Source of the DNA: Linanthus parryae
Taxonomy: Eukaryota; Streptophyta; Magnoliopsida; Ericales; Polemoniaceae
Direction of reading: 5' to 3'
Assembly (NCBI GenBank): GCA_023055425.1
Contig: JALGPY010000010.1
Coordinates: 15,163,363 to 15,227,362, forward strand
Length of the DNA stretch: 64,000 bases
Part shown: positions 1-11,638 of the stretch, piece after piece
Numbering within the stretch: position 1 is the stretch's first letter
Layout: each line of letters opens with the position of its first letter
Made by a program: the position numbers and the translations under genes
The notes under the pieces: model-generated
Told to the model about the DNA's origin: nothing
What the model saw: only the letters and a program-made list of their open reading frames with translations
Databases searched by the model: none

Positions 1-147
1 TTCCCTTCCAGCAAGGACTCTGGCAGGCGGCGCATCTGTTGGTATCAGTTTGTCAAACACAGTGAAATCGCAGTGACCGACGCTTGTGTGATTGAATTGA
101 TTCACCGCACGACACACAAATTCAATGTCACGGTATTTCGATCTTAG
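1..147 (+). pseudogene. B3 (REM-like) gene, last part of final exon, cut by window edge
   Basis: The frame reads without a stop from the window edge to TAG at 145-147. It encodes the C-terminal part of a B3 DNA-binding domain: a tract of the type CWYQFVKHS, then DACVIELI, then a KF-V-VF ending before the stop. This matches the usual W..FV..N.L..GD.CVFELI..F.V.IFR end of REM B3 domains. Its partner at 52931-53079 belongs to a gene with a nonsense codon about 55 codons upstream. The equivalent site here lies outside the window, so intactness cannot be judged. Confidence 0.7.
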
Positions 148-1274
148 GGAAAATGGTTCCTACTACTACTAATACCTACATTTCAGTCTTACCGTCGATG
201 TCTCTCTATTACTGCTGCTATGTAAATTTGTTTATCCAACACTTAAGAAATCTGCGGGACTCATACTGTCGTTTGAAAAATATCGATGGTTTTGGCTAGA
301 TTTATAAAACAGGAAGTACTATATTTTCTTTAGATTTTGGCTTTGTCCACTAATATGATAATCTCTGCTAATGCTCATGGGTTAATTTTACTTACAATTC
401 ACGAACTCCCATAATTATACTATAATGTTTCTTATCTTAATTTCAAAATCAACCATGCTATTCATTAAGTATTGTCAAGATGGAATTCAACTACTAATTC
501 CCACAAGTGAATCCTTCACCCCTGAATTTGTATATATTTAGACATTAGTTGAAGATGCATTATAATTTATATTTAATTTTTGTACCATATTTACAAACAT
601 TTAACCATCAAAGCACTGATCATTTTCAAATTAAAAAACCCCACCGTCACTGAAGCACTTCCACAGTTTGCCAACTCAAAAAGTTTTCATCCCTCGTTCT
701 CAAATATAACACAAATGTTGAAACTCGCGTAAGCACAAATACGAATGGGCAACACATAAAAGAACTGTCTGTGAGAAAGAAGTCACTAACCACGCCGAAT
801 TTGCAAGCTCTTTGACTACCCCTACTGCTAGGAATGAGAACTACACAAACTTATTTCGAAAAGATCTTGTACGCCAAAAAAAATCTGTAGGATAAGATCC
901 AAACTTTGGAAGAAACCATTGGCCGCCTAGACCAGCAACTTGAATAACTGAATATGGATAATAAAACTGAAGCACCATCATGTTTTCATATGGAAGCAAA
1001 CTTCATGGGCGAGAGACCATCACGATCAATTTCTTGCGCTAGGAGTAAGTCTCCATAAGTTCCATTTTTATGTAATTTTCGACCCATGTCTACACAAAAG
1101 AATGTTTTGCTGCAATCAAATATATTTTTGGCACATCCACGAAGCGTAAATTACAGTATTGTCACACCAATGTTTCACGTTATACATGAAGTTAATTGCA
1201 CCGTAATTTTTTTCCATAATATCTAGAATCATTTAATTATTTTAATTGTTCAATGTTCTGAATGCAATGTTTCT
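148..1274. other. Intergenic DNA with a decayed coding-like stretch at 690-1045
   Basis: This is AT-rich DNA. Around 705-1045, and in the partner at 54690-55050, one frame reads as a hydrophilic segment with Q/K/L-rich stretches that could form a coiled coil, followed by several stops. I cannot assign it. The junction near 694-698 is where about 1.07 kb found in copy 2 is missing. Confidence 0.4.
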
Positions 1275-1757
1275 ATGGAAGGAGCGGCGAAACTAAGTGT
1301 TCATGGTTGTGTATATACTACAGGTAACAACGTTGGAATTGGAGGAGTGTTCAGAGATGATAGAGGAGATTGGTAGCTCGGTTTCATTGGAAAAATTGAT
1401 TGATTCAGTAGCCTGGAAAGTGAATTGTGGGCAATTTATCGCGACATTGATATGGCTTTCAATAACAACTAGAAAGAACTTGATCTGGAGAGTTCCTTTC
1501 TTGAATCAGTCTACATATTTCAAGGCTTTAGATATGGTCCACGTTCTATGATTATCGAACTCTCTAATGGACACACACTGCTTCACAACATGAGTGGGGC
1601 TTTCAAACATATTTATGGAAATGAGAACTATGTTGCCAAGAAGCTTGCTAACATGGGAGCAGAACAGATGAATGAAATTAAGTTGTTGTACGATGTTCCA
1701 AAAGTTGTTAAAGATATGTTACAAGAAGATAAGATGGCAGCTTGCGGTTTCTTTTAG
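1275..1757 (+). pseudogene. RNase H-like (RVT_3 type) fragment, decayed
   Basis: From ATG at 1275 a single frame runs to TAG at 1755-1757, interrupted by three in-frame stops (after GDW, after KID and after NNN). The residues match the RNase H domain of plant LINE-derived proteins: a KL-V-G start, GIGGVFRDDRGDW, then LESELWAIYRDIDMA, ESSFLESV, and HIYGNENYVAKKLANMG, which corresponds to the usual HVYREgNrvAD-LAnmG. Part of the catalytic acidic set is visible, but the first Asp of the DG motif is replaced by His. Copy 2 (55271-55752) shares the stop after GDW, so inactivation came before the duplication. It may be a LINE remnant or a once-domesticated RNase H-like gene. Confidence 0.6.
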
Positions 1758-2737
1758 TATGTATAAAATTGGCAGCAAAATGTTTTTGGCTCTAACGGGT
1801 TTGTTGTTAACTTTGTTGTTGAAGTTGGAGCTTAAAATATGACATGTTAAAAGTATACTTTTCTAATAAGTTTGTAGTTTTCTAAATGTAAAATTTTTAG
1901 CTTCGATTAAAATGTGTTTCCAACAAAACCACTTTCTAACTAAAAACACCTTCAACCAAGGTTCAGCTGGTATTAACAATTGAACCTTTTATCCAAGGCA
2001 TCAATTATACCATATGTCGATAGACCTTAAAAATAGATTTAACATCATTCTGGTAATCCTTTTATGAAGGATTATGCAATCCAATTTAGTAAAAAAGGTG
2101 TTGTGCTTAAATTCATTCGGCACACACAACAAAACCAGAAAACAAAAAACAAAAATTGTAAAACAACATTTTGATGGTAACAAGTATCACATTTTCTGAC
2201 CTCTCTGTTTTGCAGGTTGAGCTGGAGCGTGACTGGATCACGGAGTAGTTGCTAAATAGTATGTTGTTAGCTTCACAATTGTTTTTTGCTGTTTTATAAT
2301 GTTTTAGTCGAACTGCAATATTTTACAAAAATTGACATTTTCAACGAGTTGGTGAATCTTTCTAAACAATTCAGTCATGTACCAGTATTTCGGACATTTG
2401 TTGACAGTGAATATAGTTAGCCCCTGGTTGTATTATTAACGTCCACAACTTCATAAAGAACCAAAAAGAGGGATACAAACATCATTTTCTAAAATTCAGG
2501 GGAACCAACTACCAAAAATGGTCATCTAATGTAATAACAATACTACCACAAGGGCAATTTGTCATCGATAACTTCCAGGGAACTCTGAACGTCTAAAAGG
2601 TCTACTCACCTTCACCTTCATTGAGTTATTTGAATGCAACATTGCTTCTAATCCCTTCATTGTGCTGTTTTTGTAGTTTGTTTATATGAATCTAGTTTCC
2701 ATACAATGTATGAAATGTGAATCCATGATGAAAGAAT
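1758..2737. other. Intergenic, no gene seen
   Basis: AT-rich sequence conserved in the partner copy (55753-56733). No frame of interest and no RNA gene was recognised. Confidence 0.6.
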
Positions 2738-4140
2738 TGTAGGTTTTTGATACGGATTGCACAGCGGAAAAAAAATAAATTGATTCCGTTCATGACCCTC
2801 CATGAATCGAAGATCTGGCATCATAGCGATGGTAAGGGATATATAGTTTGGGTACCTTGTTGGTCTGAATTGATCACTTTACATAGAATAGTGTCCACGT
2901 CTCTATGAATATCCACACCTAGGATTGCACTGGAATCCTTCTAAGGTCTTTGTGCTAGCAACAGAAGAAGGAGGAAGTAGAATATCACGCAAACGGGACA
3001 CAAAAGGGGTCGCACGCCTCACGAGGCTAACAGTGAGGGAAGGGCGGACGGGGGGTTTCAGCCCTCTTGTCTTGCTCTCTCCTTGCTTTGTTCTCTCTCA
3101 ATTTTGAACACACTTATGAGAATATAATCTATGATTTCCCTTATATAGTTAATAACTCCTTATTAACTACATATTAGCCCCAATACTAATCATGTCCATA
3201 CACGGATTAGTCCACCTTGCAAACTAGTCCTACTAAGTTTTCTTGTGGTTGTGTATTGATACTTATATTTAATTAGTCCTACTAATTAATCCCAAATTCT
3301 AATTTAATCCATAGGGTGTGTGACCCCATAGGTTTCTAGTTAGTTGGTAGTAACAATTACTAACATAGAGCGGTGTCTAGCAACACATCTATGCCACATA
3401 ACTAATAGAAATAGTCAATGATCCGACAAACCTTGTGACCAATGTTAACGTATTGTATTATCCCTTTGTATCCATATCTGGATTGGACACGAGATATAAA
3501 TTTCACACTCGTATATCCAATCCATAGTTTCTCGATCCTGGGAATAGTCATATCCATGCAGATAACATCAATATCCCATATTGATTTATCTGAGTCATGC
3601 CAGACATTCTATAAGCACTGCCCCTCGAGCGGCCATGGATATTTGCTCCTTTATGTGGGAGGGACAAATCCTCTCTACATCACTACCATTTAAGCTTGAT
3701 TCCTTTTATGTCTAATAAACGCCGTTATTGCTACCCAGTTACAGTGTAGTGTTTGATATCATCAAAATATAATATTCCGCAACTAGAGTATCCAGTGACT
3801 TCAAGTATAAGGACCAAAATACCATTGTCACAACGAGAAGCACTTGTGATGTTAACATAATTAATGTAGCCTTCTCGTGGTAGGTCAATCCAGTATGCCA
3901 TTATCATATAATACATACCCATGTGTTAGAATTGATATCTCCATATCAGTCTACCCACATACTCGTCTATAGTGATCGTCCTATTAATCAATATAAACGA
4001 CTTGGGATATTTAAAATAAACAACAATTGTAATCTAAGGACTTCATTATATTAATATCTCAATAAATTATACAATGATTACTCTAGCCAAAAATAATGTT
4101 CATACTAAATAAGATTTCCTCTATGAAATCTATTACAACA
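2738..4140 (-). mobile_element. Solo LTR, Ty1/copia family A (minus orientation)
   Basis: On the plus strand it begins TGTAGGTTTTTGATACGG and ends ATTACAACA, the reverse complement of the LTR bounding the copia element at 22010-30127 (which starts TGTTSGAATAGATGCC and ends ATCAAAACCYTACA). It has no internal region, primer-binding site or coding sequence, so it is a solo LTR left by LTR-LTR recombination. Flanks are AGAAT (2733-2737) and CGAAT (4141-4145). The partner copy has CGAAT on the left and AGAAT on the right, so the original 5-base target duplication was most likely CGAAT. It was present before the block duplicated. Confidence 0.9.
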
Positions 4141-4905
4141 CGAATTTCATTGTTCAACTTTAACTTTCAATGCACTAACCGAAAAATCTGCAATTTACGT
4201 TTCCTCGCTCTTATCCCATGCGTCAACTCTACTTCATTCTCTTCACTTATCTTTGTTTGGTACAATATGATATTTTGTGCCTGTCACTTGATTAGTTATC
4301 GTTAAAAACTTCATTAGTATTACCCAATCTTGGATTTGTGAATATTCAATGTTGGAAAAAAATTCATACACCTATTTTAATTAATTAGTCACTGTTAGAA
4401 ACTGCATCACTACCAATTTCATTTTATCCCGTACTGCTATAAGAATATAAACAAATAATTCTTGCTTACTACTTCAATAGTTATCGTATCAAAGTTCCGC
4501 ATTATGAATCACTAGCTCAATTACTATCAACCAATGGAACAACAAACTGTTATTTCATTTTTAAAAGTTCATTCTTTCTAAATCTTCAATATACTATTCA
4601 AACAAAGTAAGACGTTTATCGTTCTAATTGCTGCCACAATTTACCTACTAATGTTTCTCTGAATTTGTCTTCATTTCTTACGTACTGTTGATATATATTT
4701 ATGTTTTAATACCTTCATTAACATTTTGGTATACCACCAAATTCAAGTTACAGTTTATTAATCCTTGCCAATGCGCCTTCTAATTTCCTATTTTGAAAAC
4801 AGCGTAATAGTTGTTCTAGAGGATTTAGATATTCATAAATTCAAGATTCAAGATTTTTTGAAGGTTAATGCTATCATATTTTGCAGACCACTATATCTTC
4901 ACCCA
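4141..4905. other. Intergenic DNA upstream of B3 gene copy
   Basis: AT-rich DNA conserved with 58129-58856, where about 50 bases corresponding to 4312-4366 are missing. It probably holds the promoter or an upstream intron of the B3 gene. No TATA box or start could be fixed with confidence. Confidence 0.4.
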
Positions 4906-5982
4906 ATGGAAATGGTGCGAAGCTTCTACAGACTTCATGACCCCATGTCAATAGCCAATGATAGGGTGGTAAGACTCTCATCCAATTTTTCTCACATAGT
5001 TCAAATACACATTCAAATTCCAACAATTTTCTACTGGCATTTGCTAATGTGTAATCAAAAAAATATATGTAGAATTAGCAGTTGGGTTAAATAAGTCCCA
5101 AAAAAACATTAAATTTTGTTTATTGGTGATTCTGGCTTTTCATGTTAAGTTTTAACTAACGAGTATTCCAGGGTTCTTATACAAACCCAAGTAACAGAAA
5201 AATAGATGTGAATATTACACAAATGCTGACTTGCATTGGTATGTTTGTCTTTTTCTCAATATTACAAAATTTTCGTGAATGCAGAGGTTGCCACCCAATT
5301 CGTTCGTTTCCATGGACATGAGTTACAAGACGTTTCTCGTCTCCAAGTTCCAAATGGCGTTCCGTGGAATATCCAACTCTTACGTTCAGGCAACAACGTG
5401 TACTTTGGTAACGTCTGGCAAGAGTTTGCCAACCGGTATAACATAGGGCGGTTGTACTTCATCCTCTTCGAACATGAAGGCAATGGGAGCTTCAAATTAG
5501 GTATAATGCACTGAGGCTGCACTAAATTTACTACTCCTCTTTTGCTTCCCAAAATGCTGCACATATCTAAGATGACGAAGAAGCTGTCGTAGTTATTTCT
5601 TGTGATGAATCAGATGCTCTTGAGAAAGCCAATGCCTTCATAATAGTTAACCCATCATTTACTGTAGAAATCACAAAATCTCACGTGAATCCTCGACGTG
5701 GTTTGCTAATGTTCTTCTTTAATCGGTTTCCTTACACATTAATTTTACAAAGAAGTCAATAATTTCAAATTTTTACATAACATACATGTTACATTTACGC
5801 GAAAGCATATCGCTGAAGAAAAGAACTACGTTGAAATAGAGGTTGCAACGGGCAATATGAACTGGGAGGTTTGTTGCAGTTTCCTGCTACCAGATAATCC
5901 ACTAAAGCAACGCATCTGTTGGTACCCTTTCATCGAGCACAGCGGAATGAACATTGGGGATGCTTGTGTCGGCTGTGTTTAA
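4906..5982 (+). pseudogene. B3-domain (REM-like) gene, copy 1, splice sites lost and 3' end truncated
   Basis: Sister of the gene at 58857-60015. Exons matching the intact copy are 4906-4968, 5172-5238, 5285-5500, 5572-5705 and 5779-5982. Exon 3 encodes the first B3 domain (FVRFHGHEL, then PNGVPW, then VWQEFANRYNI, then FEHEGNGSFKL). Exon 4 carries the linker and the start of the second B3 (IIVNPSFTVEITKSHV). Exon 5 carries the rest (CWYPFIEHSGMNIGDACV). Three lesions set it apart from its sister. The donor of intron 4 is CT instead of GT (5706-5707), and its acceptor is AT instead of AG (5777-5778). About 50 bases are deleted after DACV, so the frame meets TAA at 5980-5982 and the last beta strands are lost. 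B3 proteins of the REM group are nuclear DNA-binding proteins. This copy is unlikely to make a complete one. Confidence 0.8.
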
Positions 5983-6405
5983 AAAAAATGCATTTCCCTA
6001 GAAGGAAACATTACACAATAGCTTGATGCATCATGTTTTTGATAATAGGATTATGTTTTGCTTTACTTATATCACATTTTCGTTATCTATCTCAAAAATG
6101 TTAAATAGCAGTCACATACAATGTTCATTACTAAATGGTGCACAATTTTACTATTTGCTAGAATTCGTATCATTCCATAACCATTCTATTACTCATTAAC
6201 CTCCACTAGCACCACTAACTCCATCATGCCCCTCTTGCATGTATTTAAAACTGCAACATCTAAAAGAATTCCACTATCCCCATCTCCTGAAAGTTAAAAA
6301 ATTGGCAAAAATATACTATTCAAAGAAGCCAGCCATTAACACATTTCAATCGAGCTATACATACATGCTCTCATCCTTTCTCCTCAAACTGCAAGTCCAC
6401 TAAAT
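5983..6405. other. Intergenic, no gene seen
   Basis: AT-rich spacer, also present in copy 2 at 60016-60445. Nothing recognised. Confidence 0.5.
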
Positions 6406-7292
6406 ATGGCATCCCCAAATGATTAAGATGGCGATTTAATGAATCAAGTGTCACTTCCAGTAAGTAGAGTGCCAGGGTGGACATTTGTCAAGAGAGTCGA
6501 ACCAGTGATTTCAAACAATTGGGGCATCGCTTTGCCTCTGATTCCTTCTCCAACATCACAGCTAGCTAAACTATGATCCATTTGACAGATTAAGTGGGAA
6601 GAACCTTCGGTCATTGGAAGCCTAACTCTCACAAGAGCAATATAGTTGAACCAACAGACAAATCAACACATTGATGACTCAAGAAGATGCTAAAGTCGAG
6701 ACCATATGTCTTCAAAATCAGGAGGTGCTTCATGTGGTTCCGCAATTGAGAAAATATCTAATGTACATTCGCTCAGTTTCCATCAGCAGTGGAAGGCACA
6801 AAACAACTTTACATGGAAGGCACAAAGGCGACATTGCTAATTCACTACTCTAAAATACTGGAATCTTCCCAAGGGGGACACATACATACCATTATGCAGA
6901 AAATGGATTCGTTAGAAACAGGAGGGAACCAGAAGCAGATTATAGAAAACAAAGAAATCGAAATTGCACTTGCAAGAATGGCTGATAAGGAGACAATATA
7001 CCGTAACTACCCCATAAAGTTTTATCCCGTGGAATAGCTAGAATGCTGAGACCCCTATATTCAGAAGCAACTTCAAACATTTAATTTCTCTCAATGGACC
7101 GTGTATCATAGCAGTTATCGAGACAAACATCTATGGTGAAACTGCTAGGATCTGTGCATCACTTGGCTTCGACAGGGGCTTTGTTGCAGATCCAGCAGAT
7201 ATTCAGGAGGAATATGGTTATTACGGGATAGTAATGAAGTCGAATGTGATATCATTCCTATTTCGCAACAGGACACTCATATCTCAATTCAG
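6406..7292 (+). pseudogene. LINE endonuclease-like gene, decayed, copy 1
   Basis: An ATG at 6406 opens a short frame (start MASPND, later VPGWTFVK) that soon meets stops. Further on, 7075-7292 encodes residues typical of the N-terminal apurinic-like endonuclease of plant L1 elements: IAVIETNIYGETARICASLG in one frame, then, one frameshift later, RYSGGIWLLRDSNEVE (7198 onward), the family's GGIWLLW block with the last W changed to R. The coding-like run ends with a GT at 7293. The partner is 60446-62764. It is plus strand, opposite to the LINE that starts 224 bases further on, so it is a separate remnant. The middle (6670-7037) is in frame for long stretches but unrecognised. Confidence 0.55.
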
Positions 7293-7515
7293 GTATTTTA
7301 ACTTAAGTGTCGTACTATATTACATCTTTATAATATGTTTGTGATTGCTATTTCCATTTTATTACTGATAGCATGATTCTGTTAACATATTATCGCAATA
7401 CAGGCATGCATGATGTAGCTTACTAGGACAGCCATCAAAGAACAATGTCCTACATTTTACAATTACAAGAATAGCATGTATTGAGGTAATTCATCTCATG
7501 TTGTGCAATTATATG
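7293..7515. other. Short spacer before the LINE 3' end
   Basis: Conserved with 62765-62991. No gene. It ends at the T-run that marks the LINE tail. Confidence 0.5.
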
Positions 7516-7543
7516 TTTTTTTGAGAAAAAGCTTGTCTTTTAT

Positions 7544-10500
7544 TTAGATACGGGCTTTATCATTAGCCCAAACAGAGTACAATCTTTCAGGGCAGCGTAT
7601 AGCCCAATAGTGCATTACATCAAGGCCCATGCCCAGTTTCGCCAAATTATGGGCTAATAAGTTATCCTGATTCCTACACCAACAAACCCTAGACTTATAA
7701 AATACATTACGCCTTAAAGAGAGACATTTCAACAAGCTCTCTCTCTCTCTCGAAGCTTCCAAACGGCGCCTCAGCACTGAGACGATGAACCAACGATCTA
7801 TTGTCACTTTCAATTTCCAGAGAGCAAACTCCTCTACTAACGGCTCCATCCATGGCATAAATGATGGAGTAAGCTTCGGCCAAGAATGAATCAAAGGTGA
7901 ATCTAATGGGAAAAGCCATCGCCAGAACGAAGTTTCCCTCAGAGTATCGAACAACAGCTCTGCCTCCAGATCGATTTTCTTTGAGATAGATGGAGGCATC
8001 TACGTTCATCTTTAACTTCCCCGGAGCCGGAGGAGTCCATCTGACAGTTCCCAATTCTTCTTCTGTACCTGCATGCACCGATCTAAAGACCAAGATAAGT
8101 ATTTCCCAAAAATTCTTCATTTGTAGTATGTGAATTCGATAAAATTTCATGAAAATCTTTATGTTCATCAGAGAATACTCTTTTGTTTCGCTCTAACCAG
8201 ATACCCCACATCAGATGGCTGATAATTTGGAGATTTTCTTGTGTAGGTCATGAAGATATTTTTGAAACGATGTTTAAAAGGAAGGTCAGAGGGTACAATA
8301 GCAAAGTCTAGCAAAGGGGACTGGAAGATTTGTTTGGACCAGGGGCAATCAAAGAACAGGTAGTTTTCAGTCTCTTCCAAATGTTGACAAAGCACACAAG
8401 GTGTGGGTAAGTGAATCCCTTTCTTCCGAGTTAGTCTTAACAACAAGGCAGTGATTGAAAGTCTTCCCCACAAAAATCTTAATTTTACCCGGAATATTGA
8501 GATTCCAGACTTTGTTTGTACTGGAACAAGCAAAATTGAGATTATTTTCTGTGAATAAGATGGAAGAAGCCACATAGTAGGCTGATTTAACTGTGTCCCA
8601 CCATAAAGTGTAGAAGACCAGATGAAGTTGTCAGTGAGAAGGGGATTACATAAGCGAATATTTAAAATTGCATTAGATTCCTCTTCAGCAAAATTAGAAG
8701 TAAATTTTGCTGGAATCCCAGGTATGGTAAGTTTTAATAAGATCAGAAACAGTGGAATTAAAGGGAAGGGTTGGGTAGCTATAGGGTTTGCGGCCCAAAC
8801 CTATGGGAATCCATCTGTGGTGGTAAATAAGGGTGTTACGACCATTACCTATACCCTGTTTGACACCTTGGAAAACAATGTCGCAAGATTCAATAAGAGC
8901 TTTCCAAATATAGGAAGATTTGTTTCAATTGAAATGATGTCAGAATGATTAAAATACTTTCCTTTAAGAACTCTAGAAAACAAAGAATCTGGATATTTCA
9001 AAATACGCCAATTTTTTTTGCCTAATAGGGCAAGATTGAAATCATACATATATCTAAATCCTAGACACCCCATTAGTTCAGAACTGCACAAACTTCCCCA
9101 ATTTTTCCAATAAATAGAATGTTTGTCAAGGTTGTTTGTCCACCAGAATTTAGCCAAAATGTTCTGAATTTCTTTATAGAAAGAAATTGGGAGTTTGTAA
9201 GTAGACATAAGATAAGTAGGGATGGATTGGCTCACAGATTTGATAAGAACTTCCTTATCGGCGGGTGAGAGAAGTTTTTCTTTATAACCCAAAATTTGGT
9301 ACCAGATTTTTTTCTTTTATACCTTGGAAAGTAACAATTTTGTTTCTACCAACAAGGGTTGGAAGGCCCAAATATTTATCATGATTATTGTTTACAGGAA
9401 TGTTTAGAATTTGGGTGATATCGTGCTTAATATGGTTAGGAATACGGGGACCGAAAACGATTGAAGATTCAAATTTGTTAATTAATTGTCCCGAGGCAGC
9501 ACAATATTGATAGAAGATTGAATTTCGAGTGATAGCATTTGTGGAAGAGGATTTAGCAAAAAAGATGCTATCATCGGCAAATTAAAGATGAGTGACACGG
9601 GGGGGGGGGGGGGGGGGGAACCTTGTCCCGCTTTGACACCTTCTAAAACTCTATCATTAACCGATTGGTGGATAATACTTGAAAGGCCTTCGGTACAAAT
9701 AAGAAATAAGTAGGGACTCAAAGGATCCCCTTGACGAAGACCCCTAGAAGGGGTAAAACTGTCGCTTTTTTGGCCGTTAATAAGAATGGTAAAAGAGACC
9801 GAGGTCACGCAAAGCATAATTTTCTCAACAAAGGAAGTAGGAAAGCCCAATTTAGTAAAGATAAGTCTTAAAAAAGACCATTCAATGCGATAGTCCGTGA
9901 AATTTTTAGGGCTTTTGCATTTAGGGATTAAGGCAATGCAAGTGTCATTAATAGCAAAGATGTCACCACCATTATTTAGAAAATCAAGACACATGGAAAT
10001 GACGTCATTACCAATAATAGGCCAATAAGTATTGTAAAAGATAGCAGGTAAACCGTCAGGTCCAGGGGCTTTAAGTGGTCCTATGGACTGTAAAGCATCT
10101 AACATTTCGGTAGAAGGTTTTAAGAGCTTCTCAGCCATATAAGTAGTAATTTTAATAGGAACAGAATCTATAGTTTGGTAGAGGTTGATATCGGAGGAAG
10201 TTAAATGATCTTTGTAGAAATTCACAAAACAACTTTTAATATCATTAATATTATGAAAAGTAATGTCATTAGCATCAGTAATAGAAGAAATAGTATTTTT
10301 ACGTTTGCGGTCCGAAGCGTGTTTGTGAAAAAACATGGTATTACGGTCACCTCCCTTCAACCAATTTACACGAGATTTTGTTTCCACAAGAGCTCTTCAT
10401 TAGAAATAAGTTTTTGCAATTGAGTTGACACAAGTTTTCTTTGTTTCAGGTTATAAGCATTCGGCTGTTTGGAAGATAAAAAAGAAAGCCGTTTCAACAA

Positions 10501-11405
10501 AGTAGTCTTCTCCCTTTTACTGTTAATGTAATTTTTGTGACCCCATTTGCGAATGTATTTAACAGTAGAATTTTTCTTATGTAAAAAGGACTGTAAATAA
10601 TTAGCATTAGGATTTAGGTTAGGCCAAACCTGATGGACAATGTATGTGCACTCCGAGTATCGAGTCCAACCGGCTTGAAAGTGGAAGCGCCGACCAGTTG
10701 GATGAAAATGAGGCCCAGCCGATGTTGAGACAAGCACTGGTAAGTGGTCTGATCCCACTGTCTCGATTACTTCGACTGAGTTATTCGGGTGTTCGACGCG
10801 ACAGTTCTGTCTAAACTTTCCTGAACCGAAAAGGGGTGTTCACGACCATTCCACCAGGTAAAGGATTCCCCTTTAAATCCCAGATCACAAAGATAACAGT
10901 CCGCAAGAGCATCAACAAATGCATTAATCTGACCCCAACTGCGGAAATTCCAACCTCGTTTTTCGGAACCCGTTGTAATTGTGTTGAAATCACCAACAAC
11001 TAACCACAGGTGTGAAGAACTAGGGTTGAGGCGACGAAGAAAATCCCAAGAAAAATGTCGATATATAGCAATAGGATCACCATACAAACCGGTAAAAAAG
11101 TAAGGTAACAAATTTGGTTCTGGTGGCCGTACAAAACAATGGATGTGGTATTTAGTAGAAGAAAGGATTTGGACGTTCACATCCGCAGTCCAAAGAAAAC
11201 TTAAACCGCCCCCAAGACCAACATGAGGCTCATGCCAACCCTTACAATAACCCAATTTAAAACGAACTGAATATGCTTTTGGGATCGTAAGTTTAGTTTC
11301 CATAAGGAATAAGATATCAGGCCGACTATCCCTCACTAGGGAGTTGAGGGTTTGGAACGCCGAGGCACTCCCCAGACTTCGGACGTTCCAACTGAAGATT
11401 AACAT
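7544..11405 (-). pseudogene. LINE ORF2 (endonuclease / reverse transcriptase / RNase H), broken
   Basis: ORF2 starts at 11405 with MLIFSWNVRSLGS, the usual endonuclease start. It continues with DILFLMETKL and VVGDFNTI, then after a frameshift MGSDHLPVLV. The reverse transcriptase (10387-9482) shows GPDGLPAIFY, then TDYR joined directly to EWSFL, so the block between these motifs (normally over 80 residues) is deleted. GLRQGDPLSPYLFL is intact. A run of about 20 C on this strand (G-run 9599-9618) then shifts the frame just before the catalytic FADD (codons at 9581-9570), which is preceded by a stop. A thumb region (9292-8849), a zf-RVT block with CVLCQH (near 8400) and an RNase H domain with KLKMNVDAS and LLAHNLAKLG (to 7544) follow in different frames. 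No single protein is possible. Confidence 0.85.
9599..9618. repeat. Poly-G run (about 20 G) in LINE reverse transcriptase
   Basis: An uninterrupted G homopolymer lies about 17 bases from the FADD codons of ORF2. It translates as a run of prolines in one minus-strand frame. The flanking frame implies length changes here. Sequencing length error is also possible. Confidence 0.9.
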
Positions 11406-11638
11406 GATGGTCGGCAGGGCGGATTTCCACCAGCCTCTTCCTATTGGGTGGAGAGAGAAATGTCTCGGTCTCCTTTGTGTTTTTTAACTCCATCCTCTGA
11501 ATCATCACCAAGACTGCGTTTACCACCAACTGCTGCAATATCTTTAGTCACATTAATTCCACTTCCCCTAGAAATCAGTCAAAAATCTTCTTCAGTGTAT
11601 TCATCATCACCGTCATTAACAAATGAATCATTCTTGGC

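Larger units (their letters stand above)
1..8535. repeat. Segmental duplication, copy 1
   Basis: The window opens inside a block that reappears in the same orientation from 52933. Position 1 pairs with 52933, and the pairing can be followed through matching B3, RNase H-like, solo LTR, B3, endonuclease-like and LINE segments to the end of the window (position 64000 pairs with about 8535). In the first 147 bases I count 6 substitutions by eye. Copy 1 lacks about 1.07 kb present at 53626-54691 and lacks the solo LTR present at 60540-61963. Neither outer edge of the duplication lies inside the window, so unit length and mechanism are unknown. A tandem repeat of about 52.9 kb would fit. Confidence 0.95.
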
